From Sapria himalayana (Eukaryota; Streptophyta; Magnoliopsida; Malpighiales; Rafflesiaceae): 64,000 nt of DNA. Shown one piece after another: positions 12,354 through 26,649 of the stretch; the stretch's first letter is position 1; every line of letters starts with the position of its first letter. Both the position numbers and the translations under genes were made by a program. The DNA lies in contig JAREIK010008029.1 of assembly GCA_029783825.1 (NCBI GenBank), positions 1-64,000 of the forward strand, written 5' to 3'. The notes beneath the pieces were generated by a model. The model was given only the letters and a program-made list of their open reading frames with translations, searched no databases and was not told the origin of the DNA.

Positions 12354-15300
12354 TTAATTATTAGCATCGCTGTCATCCTCCAATGGATTTTCTGATATTT
12401 CGTCTGATTCTGATAGAAGTTCAAACTCATATTCGAATAGAAATTGAACATCTTCAATTTCTATTATGCTACCATTTGAGTCACATAAATTTTCTGGATC
12501 TTCATCTACATTCACTGGGACAATATTATTTATCTCATCTTCTTGGAATGCCGGTGCAATATCTAATTCTGCACTTCTTTGTTGTGATGTTGGATCTTCA
12601 AATTTTGACGGAGCTTTGATTTTGAAAATCGCCCACCAATCACTCCTATCACGAGATAAACTCGGATAAGTACAATAATATACTTGAGTGCTTGAACTAC
12701 GATAATAAATGGCTCATATCGATTATACTTGTGTTTATGGTTAACATCCACTAGCTTATAATCTGAATGAATCTTTGTGCCCACATTTTGTGTAGGATCA
12801 AACTATTCGCACTTAAATAATACAATCCTGTTATTTTCGAGTCTAGGATACTCCAACTCAATAACTTCTTTGAGTTGACCATAATAATCCATCTCATCTG
12901 CACTATAACTTGCGCTTTTAATGCATACACTACTATTCATTGTTATTTTAGAAGACCATGCATGATTGTGTTAAATTTATATCCATTAACAAAATACATA
13001 GGATAGGTTGTCACATATCTAAATGGGCCTTTACTTAGATTCTGAATGAAAATATTTGAATCTCCATTTGAAGGATCAATCGCATGTGACATAAATTAAA
13101 AAATTAATATTAACAAATAAAAGATAATAATAAATTAAATAATTCAAAAATTTAAAACTTAATAATTCTCACATAATGTTTGAACCAATTCACTAATTCA
13201 GGATCTAGCATATAATCGACATCATTGCTAGAAATTGTTGGTTGCCTATATTTTAACTATTTAACATAAATACTACACATATATAAAAAGAGAGAAAAAA
13301 TGTATATCAATTTTTAATAATTCATATTAAAGATAAAATTAAACTATGATTGAACCTGCAACCATTTTGTGTATAGATACTCAATATATGGTGCGATCTC
13401 CTCACTATTAAGTAAAACGTAGCTTCAGGTTGCTTTGTAGTCTTCATCTGTCATACATCTTTTTATTGCTCTTCCAAATGCTCTTCCAAATGATCTTCCA
13501 GAGTTCTTGAAGATAGTTAGTTCATAGAATCATCTTCTACCATCACATTACCTTCATCATTCCGAGACATATTTCTATTCTTTGTATTGACATGATCCTC
13601 AAAATAATAATAACAAAATGTTGATGCTTCTTCTACTAAAGATGCATTGTAAATTGAACCTTCAACTTTTTCCTTATTTCTAACATTCATTTTCAACTTA
13701 CGAAGATACCTACAACCACAATGTTAGGTTTCAATTATATTAAATTACAATATTACTTTATGTACAAAATAATAAAACACAGCAAATTATATGTATTTAC
13801 CTCTCAAAAGAATACATCAACCTTTATTGCACTGACCCTGCTATCCTTGCTTTATATGCCAAATGGAGCGGCAAATTCTCCATTGAGTCAAAAAAACTTG
13901 GTGGGAATATCCGTCCAAGCTTACAAATAATAAGTAAAATGTCATTCTCCAGCTTCACCATGTCATCTATTTTGATGGTGGTTACATTTAGGTATTTGAA
14001 AAACAAACTAAGTTCTGTAAGGGCCTTTCAAACACTTAGGAGAAGTAATTCACGTAATGAAATTGGTATTAATCTCTGCATAAATACATGGCAGTCATGA
14101 CTTTTCATTTCAAATAACTTAAGATTTTTCATATCCACGCATCTACCCATATTTGACACATATCCATCATGGAATATCAAATTTTTAACTCATTCACACA
14201 ATATTTATCTTGCCTTCTTATGAAGCATGTGGCAAGCTTTAGGAAATTTTTCTGTTGCCACATTCAGTTTCAATTTAGGATGCCGACAGTAATCATTCAG
14301 TTCTTGTATTGATTTTAAAGTATTTTTTGTTTATCCATCTACATTAAGGACAATGTTGAAAACATTATCAAATACATTTTTTTGAATATGTATTACATTT
14401 AAGTTATGACGAATTATATTGGACTTCTAATACGGAAAATCCCAAAATATACTATATTTCCTGCCGCCAAATATTTTGCATATTGGTCCATTACTTCCAG
14501 TAGCATCCTTTTTAGTTACCTTCTTCAAACCTAATCTCTGAATCTATATAATAATATTATCTCTTGAACTAATTGCTGGTGCAACTGTCATCACAGTTTT
14601 ATTTTTTCAAAATGCAGTTCTATTTTTACAAAATGGATGATTCATATGTAGAAACTTACGATGGTTATCAAACTATAATTGTTTACCACTAAATTAGAGG
14701 GTAAATGCATTAGAATTTATCATGCCATGTGGGAATGCGAATCATCCTACATTACTGCAGCTATACAACATTGAATATGCAATAAAGGCACCTAGCATCC
14801 ACATAAGGGCTGCCTGTATAATGAAATTTTGCTTCTTTGAGATATCATATGTATCAACACCAAAATCTCACAAATGATTTAACTCTACAATAAGAGGCTG
14901 TAAGAAAACATCCAGTATGTCTTTAAGATTTTTTGGCCCTAGAACCAATATTGATAAAAAATATATTGCTCCTTAATACACAACCATGGAGGCAAGTTAC
15001 AAGGCGTCACTACGACTGGCCATGTTGAATAATGTTGTCCAGATTACCTAAATGGCTGAATTCCATCAGTGTAGAGACCCAATCTCACATTTCAACTTTC
15101 AACTACAAAATCTTGATGTAAATAATTAAAATGCTTCCAAGCAAGTGAATTTGATGGATGATGCATTACCCCTTCTTCAACCTCATTCTCAGAATGAAAC
15201 CTCATATCATTTGCTATAGCATTTGATGCATATAGTCTCTGTAATTGAGGAATTAATGGAAAATAATACATCTTCTTAAATACAACCTTCAATTTTTGTG

Positions 15301-15480
15301 GCATATCTACAACACGACGTGCCTTTTTAAATCGAGGATGATCACAAAACATACAACTAATTAAATCACTATCACGACCCCAATATAACATACATCCATT
15401 TAAACAATAATCTTTTTTTGACTATATTCTTAGTAATTTTTAGTGTTTTAAAAATCCATTAATAAACCTTTTGTACATCC
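12354..15480 (-). pseudogene. CACTA transposase pseudogene, TNP2 type (Transposase_21 + DUF4218 + DUF4216)
   Basis: Read on the minus strand, the order is that of plant CACTA transposases. At 15430-15092 come NGCMLYW, PQKLKVV, FPLIPQLQRLYASN, DMRFH and HPSNSLAWKHF, typical of Transposase_21/TNP2. Near 14095-14030 is SHDCHVFMQRLIPISLRELL, and 14006-13824 gives DUF4218 (KLENDILLIICKLGRIFPPS, FFDSMENLPLHLAYKARIAG). At 13110-12680 is a DUF4216 region with YYGQLKEVIELEYPRLE, VLFKCEWFDP and EPFIIVVQALK. An acidic C-terminus ends at a TAA at 12354. The upstream N-terminal part is missing beyond about 15480. Frameshifts and stops break it throughout, so it is a dead transposase. It fixes the element as CACTA and its direction as right to left. 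AT-rich gaps may be introns or decay. Confidence 0.88.
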
Positions 15481-15784
15481 ACTAACGATCTGAACACATT
15501 TTGCCCTGTTTTATTTACAAAAATTAATGCTCAATCATTATTTTGAATTTAACATTCTATTACTTCAAAATATACTAATATTTAAATAAAATTTCTTATA
15601 GATGAATTTTTAAAAATTAAATATCGTGAATATCGAAGAAATGCATTAGAAGAATCTACATAAATAGATAAAGTCATTTTTAGCACAATAAAGATTAATA
15701 GATATCACAGTAATACTAGATAAAGGGAGCAAAATATGATGATACACAAGAAAGGAAAGCAAAAAAAAGACATTTAAAGTTTGA
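15481..15784. other. AT-rich stretch without recognisable content
   Basis: The TNP2 homology fades into AT-rich DNA before the polypurine tract begins. Nothing was recognised; the missing transposase N-terminus would be expected here. Confidence 0.4.
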
Positions 15785-16120
15785 AGGGGGAGAGGGAGAT
15801 AGAGCAGAGAGAGAGAGAGAGAAGTTGGGGAGAGAGAGAGGGACGGAGAAATGGGAAGACGGGGGGAGAGAGAGAGTAGAGAGAGGAGAAAGAGAGGGGG
15901 AGAGAAATGGTGAAGAAAGGGAGAGAGGGGGAGAGAAATAGTGAAAGGGAGAGAGAGGGAGAGAGAGAGAAAGAGTGAGAGAGAGGGAGAGGGAGAGAGG
16001 GGGAGAGAGAGAACAAGCATGAAAGGAGAGTGAGTAAGAAAATATAAGAGAGAGTGTGACACAAAAAAAGAGGAATATAGTGACAGAAATAATTAGAGAG
16101 GGAGAGAGAGAGACACAAAG
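15785..16120 (+). repeat. Polypurine (GA/GGGA)n tract, tract 1
   Basis: The + strand is almost pure purine for about 335 bases (GAGAGAG, GGGGAGAG and related words). The minus strand reads open as Ser/Leu/Pro-rich peptide, which is a composition artefact. Such tracts can form triplex (H-DNA) structures and can bind plant BPC/GAGA-binding proteins; neither is shown here. Confidence 0.93.
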
Positions 16121-16399
16121 AGTGCAGTATTAGAATGAAAAATTATGTAAAAGAAAATAAAATTTCTTTTGTATAAATCTATCAAATATTATATCTTTTG
16201 TCATACATAACTTCATATTTGAGCCTAAGGCCCAAGGGCTGGGATTAGGTAAGAGTATGACCCTTATTTGTATTATACCATAGATGAGCCTGATCAACGG
16301 ACACACTCATGCTATGTGCTTACATATTGTTCATATTATATCTTTTGCCATTTAATTTCAAGTTAGTGCAATAAATTAGTATTATCCCATATATAATTA

Positions 16400-18571
16400 T
16401 ATGTTAGGATACATATAGTAAATGTAGTTAAAAATAGAAACATATAGTTAAACATATAATTATATATAGATATATGCATACAAGTAGTTATAAGTAAATA
16501 TAAATAAATCTATACAAAGTTATAAACAATTATATAGATTTACATATATGTATACCATATAAGTATACATAAGGTAAAAATTAAGTTATATTTATTTATA
16601 TAGAGTTATTTATAGTTATAAGAATATTTATATTATAGTCATACACATATAGTTAAACATTGTGTTGTATATTTTTATACTTATAATTATAAATATTGTT
16701 ACATGTAGTTATACATATAGTTACACGTATAGTTAAACTTAGTATCTATACATGTATGTATATATATTTTATCATATAATTTCATATATTTATATATATA
16801 GTTATGTATAGGTATGGATATCTAAAACACCTTTTTTTATACTAATATTTAAAAATGTATATTAAATAAATATTTTTAATTATATATTTAAATATAGTTA
16901 TGTATGACGTTTTTATAGTTATACATATAGTAAGATAGAATTATTTATTATTATATGTAGAATACATATAATATATATAGTTATAAAAAAATTATATATC
17001 ATTAAACATTTCGTTATATATATATATATTCATACCAAATAGTTAAATTTAGTTATATGATTAAATATATACAATGTTATAAATAAATATAGAATTTAAA
17101 TATATGTATAGATATATGTATAAATAGTTTAAAATATAGTTATATTTATTATATAATGTTTTATTTTGGTTTACAAATATTTATATATAGTTATACACAG
17201 TAATTTAAAATTAATGTTGTATTGTTGTTATACATGTAATTATAATATAGTAACATGTGGTTATACATATAGTTACACGTATAGTTAAACTTAGATTTAT
17301 ACATGTATCTATATATATTTGTTCATAAAATTCATATATTTATACATATAGTTATGTATAGGTATGGATATACTAAAATACATTTTTTATACTAATATAT
17401 AAAAATGTATATTAAATATATGTTGTTAATTCTATTTTAAATATAGGTTATTCGTTAATAATATAAAATTGTGTATAGTTATTATTATATATACATATAA
17501 TATATATTGAGTTATAAAAAATTATATATCATTAAGCATTTAGTTATATATATTCACATGAGTAGTTATATTAGTTATACATAAATATATGCAAAGTTAT
17601 AAAAAAAAAATATAGATTTACATATATCTATACATATATGTATAAATAGTTAAACATATAGTTATATTTAATTATATAAAGTTTTATTTAGTTCTAAAAA
17701 TATTTATATATAGTTATACACATATAATTAAACATAATGTTGCATGTTGTTATACATGTAATTATAATTATAGTTACATTTGATTATACATATAGTTACA
17801 CGTATAGTTAAATTTATATTTATACATGTAGGTATATATATTTATTTATATAATTTTATATATCCATACATATAGTTATGTATAGGTATAGATATAGTAA
17901 AAAACATTTTTGAATACCAATATATACAAATGTATATTAAATATAAGTTTTAAATTATATATTTAAATATAGTCATGTATAAAGCTTTTATAGTAATACA
18001 TATAATAAGATATAATTATTTATAGTTATATGTTCATTATACATATAATATATATAGCTATAAAAATTTTTATATAGTTAAACATATAGGTATATATAGA
18101 CATATTCATACAATTAGTTATACATAAATATATAAAGTTATAAATAATATATAGATTTACATATATGTATAAATACGTACAAATATAGTTATATTAAATT
18201 ATATATTGTTATATAGTTATACAATTATTTATATATAGTTATACAAATATTTATATATAGTTATACACATATAGTTAATATAATATTGTATGTTATTATA
18301 CATGTAATTATAAATATAGTTTCATGTAATTATACATATAGTTACACATATAGTTATACCTATATTTATACATGAAAGTATATATATTTATTTTTATAAT
18401 TTTATATATCTATACATATAGTTATGTATAGGACTAGATATAGTAAAATATATTTTAGAATATTAAAATATACCAATGTATATTAAATATAAATTGTAAA
18501 TTATATATTAAATATAGTTGTGTATAAAGCTTTTATAGTAATACATATAGTTAAAGACAATTATGTATAGT
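16400..18571. repeat. Four tandem copies of a ~540-bp AT-rich unit
   Basis: The word ATAGTTACACGTATAGTT and its context recur near 16721, 17273, 17796 and 18342, giving spacings of about 552, 523 and 546 bases. Each copy also carries ATATAGTTATGTATAGG, a short T-rich break and AAATGTATATTAAATA in the same order. Copies differ by many substitutions and indels, so the array is old. No coding capacity was seen. A fifth copy continues at 19507 beyond the ARF retrocopy. Confidence 0.88.
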
Positions 18572-18588
18572 TATATGTTTTTATACCT
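18572..18588 (+). repeat. Target-site duplication, left copy
   Basis: TATATGTTTTTATACCT; it matches 19490-19506 with one mismatch and brackets the ARF retrocopy. Confidence 0.85.
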
Positions 18589-19489
<901 letters not shown>

Positions 19490-19506
19490 TATATGTTCTT
19501 ATACCT
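19490..19506 (+). repeat. Target-site duplication, right copy
   Basis: TATATGTTCTTATACCT; one mismatch to 18572-18588. Confidence 0.85.
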
Positions 19507-20030
19507 ATAGTATACATAATTAAAAAAGAGTTATATATATTATATATAGATATATTCATACAAGTAGTTATATGTAGTTATACATAAATATAGACAAAGT
19601 TATAAATAAATATATAGATTTAATTATATGTATACATATATGTATACATAGATACAAATATAATTATATTTAATTATATTGTGTGTTACTTAGTTATACA
19701 AATATTTATATATTATTATACACATATAGTTATATATATTTATGTAGTTAAAGATATAATTTATATAACATTTTTATAGTTATACATATAGTAAACTACA
19801 ATTATATATAGGTATATATTATTATACATATCATATATTTTGTTAAAAATATAGTTATATCGAATTACTCATTTAGTTATAAAATATTATATAGTTAAAA
19901 AAATAATTATATATAGTTATTAATATAGTTATAAAAATGGTTTACATAGTTACAAATGTAGTTAAATATAATTATGAATAGTTTTATATTATTATACAAA
20001 TATTTATAAATAGTTATCATAAACTATGAT
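19507..20030. repeat. Fifth copy of the ~540-bp AT-rich unit
   Basis: The AT-rich unit resumes after the retrocopy, with CATACAAGTAGTTATA and the usual TAGTTATAC words. It resembles the copy at 44286-45130 as well as the neighbouring units. Confidence 0.8.
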
Positions 20031-22004
20031 AACAACGCACTCTCAAATGCCCAATTGAATTACACTACTATAGAGAAAGAAATTGTATAAACAATCTTTT
20101 CTTTTAGCAAGTTAATATCATATTTATTAGGAACCAAAGTCATAGTATATATTAAATATTCTATAATCAATTATCTCATAGAAAAGAAAGATATTAGGCC
20201 TAGATTGATTTGATGGATTTTACTATTATAATAGTTTGAACTAGAGATATTAGATAAGAAATGTACATATAATCAAAATTTAAAATAGCATATCAAGACT
20301 AGAAAAAAAAGATAGAAGAGTTGTTGAAGAAGATATTAGATAGATTTTTTTTATTTGAACAAATTATATTATTGAATGAAAATGTAACTCCATGGTAAGT
20401 AGTATTGAATGAACCTTATCATTGCAAGTAGTACTCTGATCAAAATATGAGGCAAAGTGTTATAGATGGGAGATTAGAATATCTTGCAATAATATCACTT
20501 TTTGCTCGTGCTCTCAGGAATTGTTGAACATGTTAATAAATATGTGCTCAAGTATTTTCCTTCTCAAAAATAATGTTAATATTTACATATGTATGCATAA
20601 ATATGTATGTGCATATACACTGACCTACACACACACAAATTTATACATCCATATACATTACTATACATTATATATCACAATACACATTTTTTGTACTTTT
20701 GTATATATTCACACATGTATCTAGATTTTCAAAGTAGTGTGTATATACTTGTATGCATGCATATACTACAGAAACACCCTCACGAACACACACACATATA
20801 CCTATATACGTAATGTATTTTTAAAGTTACACATGAAACAATTATGTGTGTGTGTGTGAGTGATGTAAATGTATTTAAAATTTTATGATTTTGAAAATTT
20901 AATTAAAATAAAATATTATATATTGTACACAATTTATAAAATATTGTAAATTCTTTATATTTAAAATAAATTTGTGTGTGTGTATATGGGTGGGTGTGTG
21001 TGTGTGAAGTATATAAATGCATAAAATGAAATTATGAATTAATTATATGAGCTTCTATTTTATTCAAATAGTTGTTTTTTTAAAATGTATATTAAAATTA
21101 CTATCATTATACTCATATAAATAAATGAAAATGACATATTTGTAAATTATGTTGTTTTACAATTATGTTAATAATTAAAATATTAGTCATAAATAGATAA
21201 TATTGTTTTTTTTATATATCTTTTTTATTAAAATATTAATGTCAATGAAAAATATCTACCTATTATTTATTGTTATTAATAAATTTTTAAAAAACTTTAA
21301 AATTCAAACAATTATGATGTAGTGCATATAAATACATGTCTTTTATGTTTTGTAAAAAATCAATTATTTCTTTAATTATGTTTAAACAAAACAGGTTACA
21401 ATATAAATACATGAATACATTTTTTTACAAGTTATTTTTTTTATTCAAAATACATAAATGACCTTATAAATATATGAGTTTGTTTTTTTAAATAATTATT
21501 TTTAAATTTTTTTTAAAATTTGAATACACTACAATGTTTTTATTTGTAATTAATAGATACATTTTAAACATTATTTATTTATAATAAATATAACATAGTG
21601 CACATTATGAGGTGCAATTTTTATTTGGTAAACAAATTTTATTTTTAATGTTTTATCTTTGTAAATGGAAACTACATCACATATATATATTAGAAATTTT
21701 TTATATTATTTATTACACAAACCTATTGTTATTTGTTTTGAAATTCACAGCATGAATTTTAACAAATATACATTTTATTAGAAATCAATTTTAGTTAAAT
21801 GATATTATGTGAGACAAAAATACAAACCCTAAACATATTAAATCATAATGATTTATACAAACATATAAAATTACATTAAAAATACAATTAAGGTTGAAAA
21901 AATTAAATTTGACATTCTAACATATATGGGAAAATGCTAAAGATTTATACAATATCAAAAATATATATATATATGAATGAGATGAATGATATGAATGGAT
22001 ATTA
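20031..22004. other. AT-rich non-coding stretch with short CA/GT microsatellites
   Basis: No gene or named element was recognised. CA/TG-rich patches occur near 20620-20640, 20780-20800, 20840-20860 and 20970-21005. The rest is A/T-rich with long T runs, and its open frames are short and compositional. Confidence 0.6.
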
Positions 22005-22410
22005 AGTTTCTGAAGCATGTAGTTATACATGTTATAGATGTCATTATATTTAGTTTTTCATGTTATTATATATATTTAGACATATTGCTATGTATAGGTA
22101 TTGATGTAGATAAATTCATTTATATATAGTAATATGTTGATATACATATTGTTAAATACATTTATATATAGTTTTATATAAATGTATAAATCTTTATGTA
22201 TTTAAGTTCCTCAAATCAATAAGTATATTTAAACATAATTATACATGAATATGCATGTGTGATATAATTCAAATTTTGTATAAAAATATATTTTACTATA
22301 TCTATAACTATAAAAATAGTATACATAAACATAACTATGTATAAATATAATAACATATATTTAATATACATATACATATACATACATATATATATATATA
22401 TATGTATGAA
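22005..22410. repeat. Diverged partial copy of the ~540-bp AT-rich unit
   Basis: TAGTTATACATG near 22020 and CTATGTATAGGTATTGATG near 22090 match the order of words in the 16400-18571 units. The right end runs into an AT dinucleotide tract near 22385. Confidence 0.55.
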
Positions 22411-23144
22411 ATTAATTGATGATAGACACCTTGATTTTTTTGTTACATTTTGGAAAGTGACTGCTTAAAGGTAGATATAATTGTGTGAAGTAGTGGTTAG
22501 ATGTAACAAAAAAAAACAAAAGATCACTCTATGTCATTATTTTTGGCCAACAAGAGACTATAGTTGGCAAAATAATCTAAATATAGAAATGACATTGGAT
22601 TAATCATATCCTATGCTTGGAAAAATACACCAAGCACCTTGACATGGAGCTCACCTAGTGGCGCTTCATCATCACCATATTCAACAGTCTCTTAACATCA
22701 ACTTCTTCCAAGGTCTCAAATATTCAGTCATTGATTTGACAAATTCTATGTCAAAGAGAATGAGAGAGAGGTTAAAACTACTTCGATTTAACTAGTTTGA
22801 TTATAATTGAGTTTGATTTGATATATTTATTCTAGTTTGATTGATAAATATATCATTTTATTATTGTTTTTAATGTTTGATTTTATTTCACTCCTAAATA
22901 ATACATAAATAAATCTGATTTCAATTTATATGGTGATGTTTCACATGAAATACTATGAAAAAATTATTATAAATCTGAATTTATTTGACCCAACACATGT
23001 ATACTAAAAAAATAGTCATATTTAAAGTTGAATCCACTATTCCACACGTCAAGTAAAGAGAAAAAAATGTAAACCTAGAATATGATCAAAATAAATAATG
23101 AATATTATGTAATGAAGATGTCTCATTATTGTGGCATAGGAAAA
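22411..23144. other. Low-repeat island, unclassified
   Basis: From about 22440 to 22760 the sequence is of more ordinary composition, with a piece near 22627-22740 that looks like decayed coding or LTR DNA. I could not match it to a family. The remainder to 23144 is AT-rich and featureless. Confidence 0.4.
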
Positions 23145-23439
23145 GTTGAGAGAGAGAGGGAGGGGAGAGAGTGGGTGAGAGAGGAGAGAGAGTGAGGAAG
23201 AGAGAGGAGAGAGAGAGAGAGGGAAGGAGAGAGGTGGAGAGAGAGAGAGAGGAGGGAGATAGAAAGAGAGCGAGAGAGATGGAGAGAGTGAGAGAGAGAT
23301 GGAGAGAGAGAGAGAGAAGAGAGAGAGATGGAGAGAAAAAGAGATGGAGAGAGAGAGAGAGAGATGGAGAGAGAGAGAGAGAGATGGAGAGAGAGAAAGA
23401 GATGGTGATGGATAGAAAGATGGAGAGGGATAAAGAAAT

Positions 23440-23505
<66 letters not shown>

Positions 23506-23800
23506 ATGGAGAGAGAGGGATGGAGATGGATAGAAAGAGGGAGAGAGAGAGAGAGGAGGGAGGGAGGGAGGAGAGAGTCTAGATAGAGAGAGAGAGAGAG
23601 ATGGAGAGAGAGAGAGAGAGAGAAAGAGATGGGGGGGAGAGAGAGAGAGAGAGAGAAATAGATGGGTGGGAGGGAGAGAGAGATGGGGAGAGGGAGAGAG
23701 AGAGAGAGAAAAGAGATGGGGGGAGAGAGGAGAAGAGAGATTGAGATAGAGAGAGAGAGAGAGGATGGAGAGAGAGAGAGATAGAGAGAGTAATAGAGTA
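23145..23800 (+). repeat. Polypurine (GA)n / GAGAGATGGA tract, tract 2
   Basis: About 650 bases are nearly all purine on the + strand, with a recurrent higher-order word GATGGAGAGAGAGAGA between 23275 and 23520. The Arg/Glu repeat frame it gives on the + strand is a composition artefact. It has the same strand polarity as the tract at 15785-16120. Confidence 0.95.
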
Positions 23801-25050
23801 ATGCCTATTTATGAAAGAAATGATGCAACTAACTAATGAGTATTTTGTGAAAATTAGTAAGAGATTAGGCTAGACATTTCCTAGTAATGGTTGAACATCA
23901 AAGGACCTAAAGAATTTATATAAGAAATTATGATAATGGATGAACTAATCTTGAGGGAAAAAAAAATTTAACTAATGCTTAGAAAATAGTTGTATAATTA
24001 TAAGCTATATAGTAATGTTTGAATAATTTCCCAGCATCCCATTGAAGAAATAGGACATGAGAAGCTTTTTTAAATTACCTCAAGCTAGTGTGTTTGTTGC
24101 TTAACATACTATTGAGGTTGAGAACTTAGTAAAATTTTTTTTATCAGTTATGAATAATAATGAAAAAAATTGACCTTTTCGAAAAATGGTTGAGAATTGA
24201 ATTCAGATGTTGATATTTATGAAGCAATCATAAATGAGAAATTATTGATATAGCTTTAGAACTAGAGAAAGATAATGTTTTGAAATTATTTAAGAATAAT
24301 GCCTGAGACAATCTAAGATAGTGAAATATGTGAAGATCAAGTTAGTGACCTGAAGAGGTTTAGCACCATGGACTCCAAGGATAGCTTGCAAAGTATGTGA
24401 AGGGATGTAATTGTGTGCCAAAAAGAATTATTTCTGAAACACCCATAATTTTATAGTTGTGATGAGAGAATTTATATATATTCTAATTTCTTAGAAAAAA
24501 AGTAGAAACACAAGACAAAAAGCACTCTTGAAGGAATTCCAAAGATATTTTATTTAACTAATCAAAAAGAGTCTAGAATGTGATCCTTCAATGCGGATTG
24601 TAATTTAGATTCACATAACTAAAAATGTATTAATAGATATATTAATCAAGAGCAACATAATTTACAATGGATCTAGAATATGCATTGTGTTTAGTCATGA
24701 TTTTCAACTAGTGTCATATTAAAGATCTATGCGAAGCAAAGTAATATTTTATGTCTTGTGTTTTTGGAGAAAACACAAGGCACAAAACACTCTTACAATT
24801 TCTTTGAACTAGGAACAACTTATTCACTTATATCTAATATATTTTTGGAGAAAATGAGAGTGGTTCAAAATTCATTAGAAAAGTTCTATATTATTTCTTT
24901 CATCTAGAGATGCAATTTACTCATATCAAATAGTTAATTTGTATATGCTATTATGAAATAGGAAGGAATTAACTTTTGATATGTTAGTCCTAGAATTATA
25001 TGGGATTGATGTGATTATAAGAAGGAAATTGTGGTCAAAATAAATTACCA
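23801..25050. other. Unclassified AT-rich interior
   Basis: No gene was recognised. The composition is less extreme than in the flanking tracts and it may contain decayed transposon sequence. The words AAAACACAAGGCACAAAACA near 24770 and ACACAAGACAAAAAGCACTC near 24510 resemble each other, perhaps an internal duplication. Confidence 0.4.
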
Positions 25051-25054
25051 AAGT

Positions 25055-25613
25055 TATTTTTTTTATTATTTTTTATTTTTTATTTGTTTTAATTTTTGTT
25101 TGTTTTTTATTTTTTGTTTTTTTAGTTTTTATTATTTTATTATTTTTTTTTATTTTTTTTATTTTTTTTATTTTTTTATTTTTTTATTTTTTTTATTTTT
25201 TATTTTTTTATTTTTTATTTTTTTATTTTTTATTTTTTTATTTTTTTATTTTTTATTTTTTATTTTTTTATTTTTTTATTTTTTTATTTTTTTTTATTTT
25301 TTTTATTTTTTTATTTTTTATTTTTTATTTTTTTATTTTTTTATTTTTTTATTTTTTATTTTTTTATTTTTTTATTTTTTTTATTTTTTTATTTTTTTAT
25401 TTTTTTATTTTTTTATTTTTTTTATTTTTTTATTTTTTTATTTTTTTTATTTTTTTATTTTTTCTTTTTTTATTTTTTTATTTTTTTATTTTTTATTTTT
25501 TTATTTTTTTATTTTTTTATTTTTTATTTTTTATTTTTTTATTTTTTTATTTTTTATTTTTTTATTTTTTTATTTTTTTATTTTTTTATTTTTTTATTTT
25601 TTTATTTTTTATT

Positions 25614-25645
<32 letters not shown>

Positions 25646-25877
25646 TTTTTTTATTTTTTTATTTTTTTATTTTTTATTTTTTTATTTTTTATTTTTTTAT
25701 TTTTTTATTTTTTTATTTTTTTATTTTTTATTTTTTTATTTTTTTATTTTTTATTTTTTATTTTTTTATTTTTTATTATTTTTTATTTTTTTATTTTTTT
25801 ATTTTTTTATTTTTTTTATTTTTTATTTTTTTATTTTTTTATTTTTTTATTTTTTTATTTTTTTTTTATTTTTTTTA
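25055..25877. repeat. ~820-bp tract of T runs spaced by single A residues
   Basis: The + strand is almost entirely T(5-8)A, with very few other bases and these mainly at the left edge. The open + frame of Phe/Leu/Ile/Tyr is compositional. Such poly(dA:dT) tracts exclude nucleosomes and unwind easily. A possible origin is expansion of an old A-tail; that is inference. Confidence 0.95.
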
Positions 25878-26219
25878 AATACCATAGATTGTTATAATCC
25901 AAGTTTAAATTAGTTGAATAATATCATTTATAATATTTATGAAAGATAATGCTTTCTTATAACCTCTATGTTACATATGGATGTTGTTAAAGTTTTATAT
26001 AAATGAAATAATGAATGACTAACCAATATTATAAATAAATCTTGTAACATTAAATAAGTTGAAACTATTTTGGTGGCAATAATTTTTGTAAATATATTTT
26101 TTTGACAAATTATCTATATTCATGATTTATTTATAATAATAATCAAAAACAAATATCTTATTCTGAGAATTAATGAATTATCTGAATAGTTGGATATAAT
26201 AAAGCATTATGTAAAATAG
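25878..26219. other. AT-rich stretch before the Copia remnant
   Basis: Nothing was recognised. Confidence 0.4.
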
Positions 26220-26620
26220 ATTTGTGATCTAATTATTATGAAACAAAAATTAAAGAACCTTCTTTTATGAAACACATGTGCCAAAATATAAAACATATTT
26301 AAGTGGTTGAGATATTTAATGTCAAAATGGGCGGCATCTACTCCCCATTTTTGTAAAAAAAAGAAGCATTACCTCCTTTTTTTTTGTTTTATTATTTTTC
26401 TAGTATAGATCAACATATATTAAGGATTGAGATTTAAAAAGTATATAGTTCTTACATCTTTTGCATTTGCCTAATTCATAGTGAATAAGAGAGGAAAATA
26501 GAAGAGACATAATATAGGTAAGAATGTACAGAACAATGTAAATTTTGTGTTTCATTTAAATGTATATATTTTTGTTCTTCTTCATAAATCTAACAAATAG
26601 GAAATCAAGTTATTCTCAAC
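26220..26620 (+). mobile_element. Probable Ty1/Copia 5' LTR remnant
   Basis: The stretch ends in TTCTCAACA immediately before a primer-binding-site-like sequence and the gag remnant, the position of a 5' LTR. A piece near 26325-26355 (AAAATGGGCGGCATCTACTC) resembles the GC-richer start region I associate with plant Copia LTRs. The left edge is a guess, no second LTR was found, and so the LTR cannot be confirmed by pairing. Confidence 0.45.
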
Positions 26621-26623
26621 AAT

Positions 26624-26637
26624 TGGTATTGGAGGTT
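26624..26637 (+). other. Degenerate primer binding site (initiator Met tRNA type)
   Basis: TGGTATTGGAGGTT matches the plant Copia PBS consensus TGGTATCAGAGC at 9 of 12 positions and lies at the expected place between LTR and gag. Confidence 0.55.
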
Positions 26638-26649
26638 TAGGTTGTGCAT

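Noticed and set aside
20045..20075. CACTACTATAGAG near 20053 as a CACTA terminus
   Set aside because: No sub-terminal motif cluster beside it and no partner end; a chance match is likely.
23171..23533. 120-residue Arg/Glu-repeat frame on the + strand and Ser/Leu/Pro frames at 15646-16118
   Set aside because: Translation artefacts of polypurine/polypyrimidine DNA.
25055..25877. Variant telomere repeat
   Set aside because: Some plants have long T-rich telomere units, but here there are no G runs and the unit length varies from 6 to 9.
25031..25897. 288-residue Phe/Leu/Ile/Tyr frame on the + strand
   Set aside because: Pure translation of the T(5-8)A tract; not a gene.
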